Positions 53,312 to 62,100 of a stretch of DNA of 64,000 nucleotides are shown here, one piece after another. Under the pieces are notes generated by a model. It saw nothing but the letters and a program-made list of their open reading frames with translations. It ran no database searches and was not told where the DNA came from. The DNA is from Geodermatophilus sp. YIM 151500 (lineage in GTDB: Bacteria > Actinomycetota > Actinomycetes > Mycobacteriales > Geodermatophilaceae): the NCBI RefSeq assembly GCF_025716945.1, contig NZ_JAOVZT010000013.1, positions 45,459 to 109,458 of the forward strand. Reading direction: 5' to 3'. Every line of letters starts with the position of its first letter. The first letter of the stretch is position 1. Made by a program: the position numbers and the translations under genes.

Positions 53312-54493
53312 CTACAGGGCGCGACCGCGCCAGGTGAGCGTGCCGCGCCGCCGGCCGAGCAACGACCGCGCCATGAGCACGTCGAACAGCAGCACCGAGA
53401 CCGGGTGGGCCAGCGCGTCGGGCCACACCGGCCCGCCGCTGCGCGCGGCGACCACGGCCCGGCCGGCGACCCCGGCCGCGTACCCGACCAGTCCGGCCCG
53501 CGACCCCGCGAGCGCAGCCGCCGCCGGGAGCACGTAGACGGCCGTGAGGGCGGCCGCCGCTGCCGCGCTCGCGCCCGGGCGCCCGCCGGCCGCCGCCCAC
53601 AGCGACTTGCTGTAGCCGTCGCGCAGCTGCGGCCACCCGTCGTACATGCGGCAGGCGGCGAGGCCGAAGCCGTCGATCGGCCCGCCGCGGCCCCCCGCGC
53701 GCTTCACGGCGCGCAGCAGCGCGATGTCCTCCAGCACCTCGCCCCGGACGGCGGCGTGCCCGCCCGCGGCCTCGTACGCGCCGCGCCGGACGACGAGGAA
53801 CTGGCCGTTCGCCGCGGCCAGCGACGGCCGGCGGGACCGCTCCGCGAGCCGCAGCGGCAGCGTGGTCGCCCACAGCCACGGCGACAGGGGCTGGACCAGG
53901 CGCTCGGCGGCCGATGCGGCCAGCGGCCGGGGCCAGGGCGACACGAGGTCGAGGCCGTGCTCGTCCAGGACGGCGACGGCGGCCGCCACCGCTCGCGGGG
54001 CCAGCCGGACGTCGGCGTCGACGAAGACCAGGACGTCGTCCGGCCGGCTGCCGCCGTGGACCTCCCCGGCCGCGCGGGTGCCGGCATGGGCCGCGCCGGT
54101 GGCGCAGGCGTGCGGCTTGCCGAGCCAGCCGGGCGGCGGCGGGTCGGCGGTCACCAACCGCACGCGGGGGTCGGCGACGCCGCGCACCACCGCGGTGGTG
54201 CCGTCGGCCGAGCCGTCGTCGACCACGACCACGCACAGGTCGTCGACGCCCCGCTGCGCCAGCACCGCCGCCAGGCAGTCGCCGACCCGGTGCTCCTCGT
54301 CGCGCACCGGCAACACCACGACGACCCGGCGGTGCACCGGCGGCGGGTCGCCCGGCGGCCGGCGCAGCAGCCCCGCGTTGACGGCCGCGTGCCCGGCGCC
54401 GACCACCGCGAGAACGGCCGCCACCCGGAGCGCGCCCCGGGCCGGCACGCGGACCACCCGCCGGATCGCATCGCGCCGCAGCGCCGTCCTCAC
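53312..54493 (-). CDS. Glycosyltransferase family 2, candidate carotenoid glycosyltransferase
   Basis: 393 residues. A hydrophobic N-terminal segment, then a GT2 domain: VVVVLPVRDEE, VVVVDDGSADGTT, DVLVFVDADVRLAP (metal DxD), and RGEVLEDIALLRAVKRAGG; C-terminal hydrophobic segments anchor it to the membrane. Resembles the CruC/CruG-like enzymes found with cruF. Its GTG overlaps the cruF-like stop (GTGA), so it is the last gene of the CrtO-CruF-GT operon. It would attach a sugar to a hydroxylated carotenoid (inference from context). Confidence 0.88.
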   Translation of the reverse strand: MRTALRRDAIRRVVRVPARGALRVAAVLAVVGAGHAAVNAGLLRRPPGDPPPVHRRVVVVLPVRDEEHRVGDCLAAVLAQRGVDDLCVVVVDDGSADGTTAVVRGVADPRVRLVTADPPPPGWLGKPHACATGAAHAGTRAAGEVHGGSRPDDVLVFVDADVRLAPRAVAAAVAVLDEHGLDLVSPWPRPLAASAAERLVQPLSPWLWATTLPLRLAERSRRPSLAAANGQFLVVRRGAYEAAGGHAAVRGEVLEDIALLRAVKRAGGRGGPIDGFGLAACRMYDGWPQLRDGYSKSLWAAAGGRPGASAAAAAALTAVYVLPAAAALAGSRAGLVGYAAGVAGRAVVAARSGGPVWPDALAHPVSVLLFDVLMARSLLGRRRGTLTWRGRAL

Positions 54494-55320
54494 CGGCGGA
54501 CCGCCGCCGCCCGTCGCCGCTGGACCAGAAGCACCGCCAGCACCGGGAGGGCCAGCGCCGCGCCCCACGCGGCGGAGCCGGGCAGGCCCAGCCAGCCCGC
54601 GTGCGCCACCGCACCGCCGAGCGTCATCCACCCGAGGACGAGCAGCGCGGGGGCGTCGCCGGTGCGTGGGGAGCGGGGCAGGGCGGTGCGCGCCACGAGC
54701 GGGTCGAGCAGGGACATCAGGACCACGCCGGCCAGCAGCCATCCGGCCAGGTTGGTCAACGGGACGGTGTCGATGCCCGGCAGGCCGGGACTGGGGTCGG
54801 CCCACGTCCAGTAGCCGGCTTGGACCATCTGCGGGTCCAGGACGACGTCCCACCCCGCGAACACCGCCGCTGCGGCGACCACGCGTGCCGGCCGGCGGCG
54901 GCTCGCGCGGACGGGCGCGGCCAGCCGCCGGGCGAGCACCCAGCTCGGCCACGCCATCATCAGCCAGGCCAGCGGCACCAGCAGCGGCACCCCGAGCAGG
55001 GTGGGACCGAGGGTGTCGCTGTAGGTGTACCTGCCGTACGGGAAGCCGGTGGCCAGGCCGATCGCCTCGAAGGCGACCGCCACGGCCGTGACCAGCGCGA
55101 GGACGGCCAGGCCGCTGCGCGGGCCGCGGGACGCGCCGGCGTGCACGACCGACAGCGAGGCGCCGAGCAGCACGATCGTCCAGCTCACGACGTCACGCGC
55201 GGCGCCGGACGCCAGCGGGTAGGCGATCGCGGCGAGGACGAGCAGGACGGCGAGAGCGAACGGCAGCCCGCGGAGCAGGCCGTCGCCCGGGGCGGCGCGG
55301 GCGGCCGGCGCCGCGGTCAC
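54490..55320 (-). CDS. cruF: CruF-like carotenoid 1,2-hydratase family membrane protein
   Basis: 276 residues, about seven hydrophobic helices. Motifs GLATGFPYGRYTYSDTLGPTLLGVPLLVPLAWLMM and GWDVVLDPQMVQAGYWTWADP are hallmarks of the CruF/DUF422 family (bisanhydrobacterioruberin hydratase, Deinococcus/Synechococcus CruF). CruF adds water across the 1,2 double bond of the psi end group of a carotenoid. Overlaps by 4 bp with both neighbours (GTGA at each end). Confidence 0.9.
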   Translation of the reverse strand: MTAAPAARAAPGDGLLRGLPFALAVLLVLAAIAYPLASGAARDVVSWTIVLLGASLSVVHAGASRGPRSGLAVLALVTAVAVAFEAIGLATGFPYGRYTYSDTLGPTLLGVPLLVPLAWLMMAWPSWVLARRLAAPVRASRRRPARVVAAAAVFAGWDVVLDPQMVQAGYWTWADPSPGLPGIDTVPLTNLAGWLLAGVVLMSLLDPLVARTALPRSPRTGDAPALLVLGWMTLGGAVAHAGWLGLPGSAAWGAALALPVLAVLLVQRRRAAAVRR

Positions 55321-57029
55321 CTCTGCGCTCCGCGACGGCCCGCGCGCAGGCGGACCAGTGCGGTGCCGGCGGTGGCGCGGGCGCGGGCCAGCGGCCGTTC
55401 GTCGGCGAGCAGCAGCCGGGCCGCCGTCCGGCCGGAGTTGCCCTGCACCCCGCCGCCGGGGTGGGTGGAGGCGCCGGCGAGGTAGAGGCCGCGCAGGCCG
55501 GGCACGCGGTAGCCGGACAGGGCAGGGGTGGGCCGGAAGGCGAACATGCTGGCCAGCCCCATGTCCACGTGCATCACGTTGCCACGGGGCAGGGACAGTT
55601 CCCGCTCCAGCGCCAGCGGCGTCTGGACGTACAGCCGCTGTACCGAGTCGGCGAAGCCCGGCGCGAACCGGTCGACGGCGGCGACCAAGCGCTGCGCCGC
55701 GGGTTCGGCCAGTGCGTCCCAGTCCGCGCCGTCGGCGGTCTCGTACGGGTACCACTGGCCCCACACCGTCACCACGTGCTGCCCGGGCGGGGCCAGCGTG
55801 GAGTCGCTGGCCGAGAAGCACATCGCCAGCGGCACCGGTTCGCGCGGCAGGTGCCCGGCCAGCCAGTCGCCGTGGGCGGCGGCCAGCTGCGCCCGGTCGG
55901 TGCACAGCAGTTGCAGTCCCTGTAGCGATTCGTGCTCGGGGACGCCGGGATAGCGGGGCGGCGCGTCGGTCAGCGCCCGCAGCACCAGCCCGAAGCCATT
56001 GCCGAGGGGCGGGTCGGCATCGGCGAGGGCGCGAGGTGCCGCGGCGCCGGCCAGCTCGCGGGTGGCCCGCACGTGGCAGGCGGCGACGACGGCGCGGGCG
56101 CGGATCCGCCGTCCGGACACGGTCTCCACCCCGCCGACGCGCGCGCCGCCGCCGTCGTACCCGACGAGCAGCCGGGCGGCGCCGTCACCGAGCGCGACCC
56201 GTCCGCCGTCGGCCTCGAGCCGTCGGCGCAGCGCCTGGGTGAGACCACCGGAGCCGCCCACGGGGTGACCGGGCGGGACGTCGTGCAGCAGGGCGGCCCA
56301 GCCGACCATCGCCGCGGTGCCCGGCTCGGACATCGGGGGGCCCGACTGCGCGCCGAACCAGGCGAGCGCCGCCTTCAGCCGCTCGCTGCGGAACCACCGG
56401 TCGAGCAGCGCATCCCCGGAACCGAGGAAGTCGACGGCCAGGTCGCCGCCGGACGTCCGCGGCGCCCCTCCGGACGGCGCCCCGAGCGGCCAGAAGGCGC
56501 GGACGAGCTGCGCGGGGGCGGGGCGCCGTCCGAAAGCGGCGACGACGGCGCGGCTGCGCGGCCCCCACACGCCGACGAACCGGCGGTAGGCGGCCGCGTC
56601 GTCGGGACCGCACGCGGCGGCGATCGAGGCGCAGGTGGCGTCGAGGTCGACGGAGAAGACGAGCGGGCAGCCGTCGGGGCCGGGGTCACCGGGTGCCGGG
56701 GCGGGCGCGAAGCCCCACGGGTCGCAATCGAGGTAGCGCAGGCCGACGGCGCCCAGGTCGAGCTCCTCGGGGATCCCGCTGTGACGGATCATGACGTGGG
56801 CGCTGGAGCCGCGGTCGACGCGAACACCGGGCCACCGCTCGACGGTGGAGACCGCTCCGCCGAGCACCTCGTCGCGCTCGACCACCTCCACCCTGCGGCC
56901 GGCCCGGGCCAGGTAGCAGGCGGCGACCAGGCCGTTGTGCCCCGATCCCACGACGACGACGTCGACCCGCTCGTCGGGGGCGTCGCGGGCGCCGGTCGGC
57001 TCGCCGCTCCTCCCGGGAGCGGACGGCAC
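55317..57029 (-). CDS. crtO: CrtO-like carotenoid ketolase / phytoene desaturase family oxidoreductase
   Basis: 570 residues. FAD motif VVVVGSGHNGLVAACYLARAG, then EVLGGAVSTVE. Segments RWFRSERLKAALAWFGAQSGPPMSEPGTAAM, LAPPGQHVVTVWGQWYP, NVMHVDMGLASMFAFRPTP and LYLAGASTHPGGGVQGNSGR align with CrtO of cyanobacteria and Deinococcus, which makes 4-keto carotenoids. Some relatives of this fold have other roles, so ketolation is a likely, not certain, function. First of three overlapping genes with cruF and the GT2. Confidence 0.87.
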   Translation of the reverse strand: MPSAPGRSGEPTGARDAPDERVDVVVVGSGHNGLVAACYLARAGRRVEVVERDEVLGGAVSTVERWPGVRVDRGSSAHVMIRHSGIPEELDLGAVGLRYLDCDPWGFAPAPAPGDPGPDGCPLVFSVDLDATCASIAAACGPDDAAAYRRFVGVWGPRSRAVVAAFGRRPAPAQLVRAFWPLGAPSGGAPRTSGGDLAVDFLGSGDALLDRWFRSERLKAALAWFGAQSGPPMSEPGTAAMVGWAALLHDVPPGHPVGGSGGLTQALRRRLEADGGRVALGDGAARLLVGYDGGGARVGGVETVSGRRIRARAVVAACHVRATRELAGAAAPRALADADPPLGNGFGLVLRALTDAPPRYPGVPEHESLQGLQLLCTDRAQLAAAHGDWLAGHLPREPVPLAMCFSASDSTLAPPGQHVVTVWGQWYPYETADGADWDALAEPAAQRLVAAVDRFAPGFADSVQRLYVQTPLALERELSLPRGNVMHVDMGLASMFAFRPTPALSGYRVPGLRGLYLAGASTHPGGGVQGNSGRTAARLLLADERPLARARATAGTALVRLRAGRRGAQR

Positions 57030-57034
57030 GCCGG

Positions 57035-57619
57035 TCAGCCCCCGCCCCGCCGGTCGGCGGGGCGGAGGGGGAGCCGGACGCCGAGGATGGCGAACGGCCG
57101 GGCGTCGCCCGGGAAGTGGTAGCCGCGCGCCAGGTCGACGAAGCCCTCGGCCCGGTAGAGCCGGAACGCCTTGGTGTCGGCGTCGGGGGTGGAGAGCAGC
57201 GCGGTGTCGTAGGGCAGGTCGGCGAGCAGGGCGTGCAGCAGCTGCCGGCCCACCCCGCGGCTCTGGGAGTCGGGGTGCACGTGCAGTTCGCAGACCTCGA
57301 AGGCGCCGGCCAGCCAGCGCTTCGCCGTCCGCCGGTCGAGGGCGGCGCGGACCTGGTCGTGCCACCACTGCCCGGGTGCGGTGAGGTAGCCGTAGCCGAA
57401 GCCCACCAGCCGCTCGCCCTCCTCGGTCGCGGCGAAGGCGCCCACCGCGCGGAAACCGGGGCGCTCGGTGTGCTGGACGGCGTACCCGTACCGGCCCGCG
57501 ACGACGGAGGAGTCGTAGCCCATCGCGAGCCCGTAGATGGTGAGCGCCTCGTGCATGTGCTCGCGCAGCCAGCGGATCGGCAGATCGGTGACCCGCGTGG
57601 CCGGGGTCGTGCCCGTCAC
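57035..57619 (-). CDS. GNAT-family N-acetyltransferase
   Basis: 194 residues. The acetyl-CoA loop is LHVHPDSQSRGVGRQLLHALL, followed by LSTPDADTKAFRLYRAEGFVDL, a standard GNAT ending. N-terminal half has no distinct features. Its GTG overlaps the ybaK-like stop (GTGA), and the crtO-like gene starts 5 bp after its own stop. Substrate unknown; operon position with carotenoid genes is probably circumstantial. Confidence 0.88.
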   Translation of the reverse strand: MTGTTPATRVTDLPIRWLREHMHEALTIYGLAMGYDSSVVAGRYGYAVQHTERPGFRAVGAFAATEEGERLVGFGYGYLTAPGQWWHDQVRAALDRRTAKRWLAGAFEVCELHVHPDSQSRGVGRQLLHALLADLPYDTALLSTPDADTKAFRLYRAEGFVDLARGYHFPGDARPFAILGVRLPLRPADRRGGG

Positions 57620-58200
57620 GGGGCCCCCACCGGTGCCACCTCGTCGGCCGGGCCGCCCGTGACGGTGAGCCGGCGGGCGACGGGTGCACCGCCCACGGTG
57701 AGCGCGGTGGGGTCGGTCGGCCCGTTGCCGACCTCGGCCGCCGTGCCGGCGGTGAGCCGGAGCAGTTCGTCGTAGGTGGTGGGGAAGACGGCCGAGGGAT
57801 GACCGGCGGCCGCCCAGACCCGGTCGTGGCGCGCCAGCTCGACGTCGACCAGCGTGCCGATGGGGTACGGGTGGCCGACCGGCGCCACGCCGCCGATGGC
57901 CTGCCCGGTGTGCCGCCGGACGAACGCGGCCCCCGCGCGGGCGATCCGGGCGACCCCGAGCAGCCCCGCGACCTTGTCCTCGTCGACGCGGTGGGCACCG
58001 CTGGTGAGCACCAGCAGCGGTTCGTCGCCGACGGCGAAGACCAGGCTGTTGACGATCGCACCGATCGGCACGCCGAGCTCCGCCGCCGCCGCCGCGGCGG
58101 TGCGGACCTCCGCGGGCAGCACCTGCACCTGACCGGTGCTGCCGGCCTCGGCCAGCGATCGGGCGACCTCGGCCACGCGGGGGTGCACCGGTCGGGTCAT
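57616..58200 (-). CDS. ybaK: YbaK/ProX-type aminoacyl-tRNA deacylase
   Basis: 194 residues. Family pattern VQVLPAEVRTAAAAAAELGVPIGAIVNSLVF, RVDEDKVAGLLG, GQAIGGVAPVGHP and the late TVDV-like LVDVELARHD are present. These proteins deacylate mischarged tRNAs such as Cys-tRNA(Pro). The conserved Lys of the family may correspond to the K in DEDKVAGLLG. The ATG has CAGGAT 6 nt upstream, a weak -10. It is divergent from the LexA-controlled dnaE2 cassette. Confidence 0.9.
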   Translation of the reverse strand: MTRPVHPRVAEVARSLAEAGSTGQVQVLPAEVRTAAAAAAELGVPIGAIVNSLVFAVGDEPLLVLTSGAHRVDEDKVAGLLGVARIARAGAAFVRRHTGQAIGGVAPVGHPYPIGTLVDVELARHDRVWAAAGHPSAVFPTTYDELLRLTAGTAAEVGNGPTDPTALTVGGAPVARRLTVTGGPADEVAPVGAP

Positions 58201-58276
58201 GCGGTGATCCTGCCACCGGGCCGGGCCGCCCGCTGTCGGCCCGGGACCGGCAGGAGGGTGAAGCGCCCGCGCCGGC

Positions 58277-58330
58277 TTGACGGCCGGGCCGGCGTCCGGT
58301 CTACTTGCCGGTGTTCGAACACGCGTTCGA
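58277..58330 (+). promoter_or_regulatory. SOS promoter: -35, -10 and LexA box
   Basis: TTGACG (58277-58282), 17 bp, TCTACT (58300-58305), then TCGAACACGCGTTCGA (58315-58330), which fits CGAAC-RNRY-GTTCG perfectly. LexA would sit just past the transcription start. ATG of the first gene is 82 bp further on, with GGAAGGGGAG before it. Confidence 0.88.
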
Positions 58331-58411
58331 AAGATGCCGGCTCGGCCGCTCCGGGTCCTTCCCCGCCCGGGCGGTGGAGCCGGGCCGGGGGCGCAGGAAG
58401 GGGAGTCTGCC

Positions 58412-58732
58412 ATGAGCCGGGTGCTCGGTGAGGTCGCCGGCCGGGTCGGTGAAGAGGTGCAGGTCGAGCGGGGCCCGGCCGGGCCGGCGCAGTTCTGGCG
58501 GGGCGGCAGCCGCTACGTCGTGGGGGAGCTGCTCGACTCGTGGGTGGAGACCCCGCCCTGGTGGGACGCCGAGATGCGCGGGGGTGCCTCGGCCGACCTG
58601 GTTGCCACGCAGCAGGTGTGGCGGATCGAGGCGGTGCGGGCCGGCCGGTCCCGGATGAGCTTCGCCGGCGTGTACGACCTGTCCTGGGACGCCGCGGCCA
58701 ACCGCTGGTGGCTCGTGCGGGTGCACGACTGA
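58412..58732 (+). CDS. DUF6504 family protein of the SOS mutagenesis cassette
   Basis: 106 residues. Sequence MSRVLGEVAGRVGEEVQV, FWRGGSRYVVGELLDSWVETPPWWD, VWRIEAVRA and a final RWWLVRVHD are typical of DUF6504, a small family that I associate with imuB/dnaE2 loci in Actinobacteria. No catalytic motif is visible. First gene after the LexA box; its TGA overlaps the next ATG (TGATG). Confidence 0.9.
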   Translation: MSRVLGEVAGRVGEEVQVERGPAGPAQFWRGGSRYVVGELLDSWVETPPWWDAEMRGGASADLVATQQVWRIEAVRAGRSRMSFAGVYDLSWDAAANRWWLVRVHD

Positions 58733-59199
58733 TGGCCGCCGCCCGGGCCGTGCCGGCCGCCGGCCAGCTGCCGCTGCCCCCTCCGGTGCCCGTCGCCGCC
58801 GGCCAGCTGCTCGGCCAGGCCCACCGCGCGCTCGGCGAGGCGGCCGGTTCCACCGACCCCCGGCAGCGGTACGCGACGGCGCACCTGGCGGCGCTGCGCG
58901 GGGCCGCGGCCGTGCTCGCCGCCCGCACCCGTCCCGAGGGCGGGCGGCGGCGCCCGCGCAGCGCCTGGGTGCTGCTCGGGCAGGTGGCGCCGGAGCTGGA
59001 GGAGTGGGCCTCCTTCTTCGCCGCCGGCGCGGCCAAGCGGGCGGCCGCCGAGGCCGGCCTCTCCCGGGCGGTCACCCCCCGGGAGGCCGATGACCTGGTC
59101 CGTGACGCCGGCACCTTCCTCACGGTGGTGGAGAGCTGCCTCGGGCAGGAGCCGCCTCCGCCTCCCCGACCCCGGCTGGTCGCCGGGCAGCGGAGGTGA
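58732..59199 (+). CDS. SAV_6107-type HEPN-domain protein
   Basis: 155 residues. After a Pro-rich leader, a helical HEPN-like bundle: GQLLGQAHRALGEAAGSTDPRQRYATAHLAALRGAAAVLAART, then RSAWVLLGQVAPELEEWASFFAAGAAKRAAAE. The SAV_6107 HEPN family is regularly found beside actinobacterial dnaE2. HEPN proteins can be nucleases or non-enzymatic partners; the R-x4-6-H motif of RNase HEPNs is not evident. Overlaps neighbours by 1 and 4 bp. Confidence 0.9.
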   Translation: MAAARAVPAAGQLPLPPPVPVAAGQLLGQAHRALGEAAGSTDPRQRYATAHLAALRGAAAVLAARTRPEGGRRRPRSAWVLLGQVAPELEEWASFFAAGAAKRAAAEAGLSRAVTPREADDLVRDAGTFLTVVESCLGQEPPPPPRPRLVAGQRR

Positions 59200-62100
59200 G
59201 CGACCCCTTCGTCCACCTGCACGTCGCCTCCGGCTACTCCATGCGGTACGGGGCCAACCACCCGGCCGACCTGGTGGCCCGCGCCGCCGAGCACGGGATG
59301 GCGGCCCTGGCCCTCACCGATCGCGACGGGCTCTACGGGGCGGTGAAGTTCGCCCTCGCCTGCCGCGCGGCCGGGGTGCGGCCGCTGTTCGGGGTGGACC
59401 TCTCCGTGGCGCCGACGCTCGACGCGGCGTTGCCGCCCGCGCTCGCCCCCGGCCTCGGGGAGGCGCCGGCTCCCCGCGCGCGCCGCGCGCACCCCCCGGG
59501 TGGGCAGCCGGCCGGCCGGCCGGCGCGGCGGGTGCCGGCCCGCGGCGGGGCGAGCGTCGACCCGCGGCTGCCGCGGGTCACCTTCCTCGCCCGCGACGGT
59601 GCCGGCTGGCGGTCGCTGTGCCGGTTGACCAGCGCCACGCACCTGCGCGGCACCCGGGGCGAGCCGGTCAGCTCGCTGGCGGTGGCCGCCGAGCACGCGA
59701 CCGGGCTGGTCGCGCTGCTCGGGCCGGGTTCCCCGGTCGGCCGGGCGCTGGCCGCGGGGCGGGCCGACCTCGCCGAGGCGCACCTGGACGCCTGGCGCGC
59801 GGTGTTCGACGCCGGCCGGCTGGTCATCGAGGTCGTGCACCACCGCGGCCGGGGCGACCGGGCGCGGGCGCAGGCGCTGCTCCGGTTCGCCGACCGGACC
59901 GGTGTGCCCGCGGTCCTCACCAACGCCGTCCGCTACGTCGACGCCCTCGACGCGCCGACCGCCGACGTCCTCGACGCCACCCGCCGGCTGGTGCCCCTCG
60001 GGCAGCGGCACGTCGACCGGCGCACCGCCGAGGGCTACCTGAAGTCGGGCAAGGAGATGGCCGAGGTCGCCGACGACCTGGCCGGCCCCGACCGCGACGC
60101 CGCCCTCCGGCTGCTCGAGCGCACCGCCCGGCTGGCCGAGCAGTGCGCCGTTGACGTCCGGGCCGACCTGGGCATCGGCACCGTCCGCTACCCGGAGCTC
60201 GACGTGGTCACCACGCCCGCCGAGCGGGGGCTGACGCCGGCGCAGGTGCTGCGCGCCCGGTGCGAGGCGGGCCTGGGCCGCCGCGGCATGGTCGACACCC
60301 GCACGGTGCGGCAGCGGCTCGACGAGGAGCTGGCGGTCATCGACCAGCTCGGCTACCCGTCCTACTTCCTCACCGTCGCCGACGTGGTCGACCTCATCAA
60401 GAGCTCGAGGGTCCGGGCGGCGGCGCGCGGGTCGGGGGCCGGCAGCCTGGTCACCTACCTGCTGGGCATCTCCGACGTCGACCCGATCCGCTACGGCCTG
60501 CTGATGGAGCGCTTCCTCTCCCCGCTGCGCCACCAACTGCCCGACGTCGACATCGACGTGGAGTCGGCCCGGCGGATGGAGGTGTACGACGCGGTGATCG
60601 AGCGCTTCGGCGCCGACCGGGTCAGCTGCATCTCGATGATGGACACCTACCGGGTGCGCCACGCCATCCGCGACGTCGGCGCGGCGCTCGGGCTGCCGGT
60701 CGCCGAGGTCGACGCGGTCGCCAAGGCCTTCCCGCACATCCGGGCCAGCCAGGTGCACGCCGCGCTGCGCGACCTGCCCGAGCTGCAGGCCAGCCGGCTG
60801 GGATCCCGGCGGACCGGCGGCACCGGCGACCTCGACCTGCTGTTCGACCTCGTCGCCCGGCTCGACGGCCTCCCCCGGCACATCGCGCTGCACCCCTGCG
60901 GGGTGCTGCTGTCCGACGCCACGCTGCTCGACCGCACCCCGGTCGAGAACAGCTACCTGGGCTACCCGATGAGCCAGTTCGACAAGGACGACGTCGAGGA
61001 GCTGGGGCTGCTCAAGCTCGACCTGCTCGGCATCCGGATGCAGTCGGCGATCGCGCACGCCCTCGACGAGGTGGCCCGGGTCGACGGGGAGACCGTCGAC
61101 ATCGACGCGATCCCGCGCGACGACCCGACGACGTTCGAGCTGATCCAGAGCACCCGGACGCTGGGCATGTTCCAGATCGAGTCCCCGGGGCAGCGCGAGC
61201 TGGTCGGCAAGTTCGGTCCCCGCACGTTCGAGGACATCATCATCGACATCTCGCTGTTCCGGCCCGGGCCGGTGAAGAGCGACATGGTCACCCCGTTCCT
61301 CATGGCCCGGAACGGCTGGCGGGAGCCGGTCTACCCGCACCCCGACCTCGCTCCCGCCCTGGAGCAGACCGCGGGGGTGGTGGTCTTCCACGAGCAGGTG
61401 CTCCAGATCGTGGCGCGGATGACCGGCTGCACCCTGGCCGAGGCCGACGAGGTGCGCCGGGCGCTGGGGGAGAGGGACGCCCATCCGGAGGTGCGTGCCT
61501 GGTTCATGCCGCGGGCGCTCGACGAGGGCTACCCCGTCGAGGTGGCCGAGAAGGTGTGGGAGGTGCTGGCCGCCTTCGGCTCGTTCGGGTTCTGCAAGGC
61601 GCACGCGGCGGCCTTCGCGCTGCCCACCTACCAGTCGGCGTGGCTGAAGACCCACCACACCGCGGCCTTCCTCGCCGGGGTGCTCACCCACGACCCGGGC
61701 ATGTACCCGAAGCGGCTGATCCTCGACGACGCCCGCAACTTCGGCGTCCGGGTGCTCGGCCTCGACGTCAACGCATCGGCCGACACCTACCGGGTCGAGA
61801 AGCTCGCCCCGGAGTGGCTGCGTGGGGATGACACCGACGGATCCACTCCGGTCGGGTCGCGGCCGGGGTGGATGCCCGCGACGATGCCCGACCCCTCCCG
61901 CTACGGCATCCGGCTGTCCCTCTCCGACGTCAAGGGCATCTCCGACGACGAGGTCGTCCGCATCCGCGCGGGGCAGCCCTACCGGTCGCTGGCCGACTTC
62001 TGGCAGCGGGCCTCGGTGTCCCGGCCGGTGGTCGAGCGGCTGGTGCTGGCCGGCGGGTTCGACTCCCTCTACGGGTTCGGCATCCGCGACCGGGAGGCCG

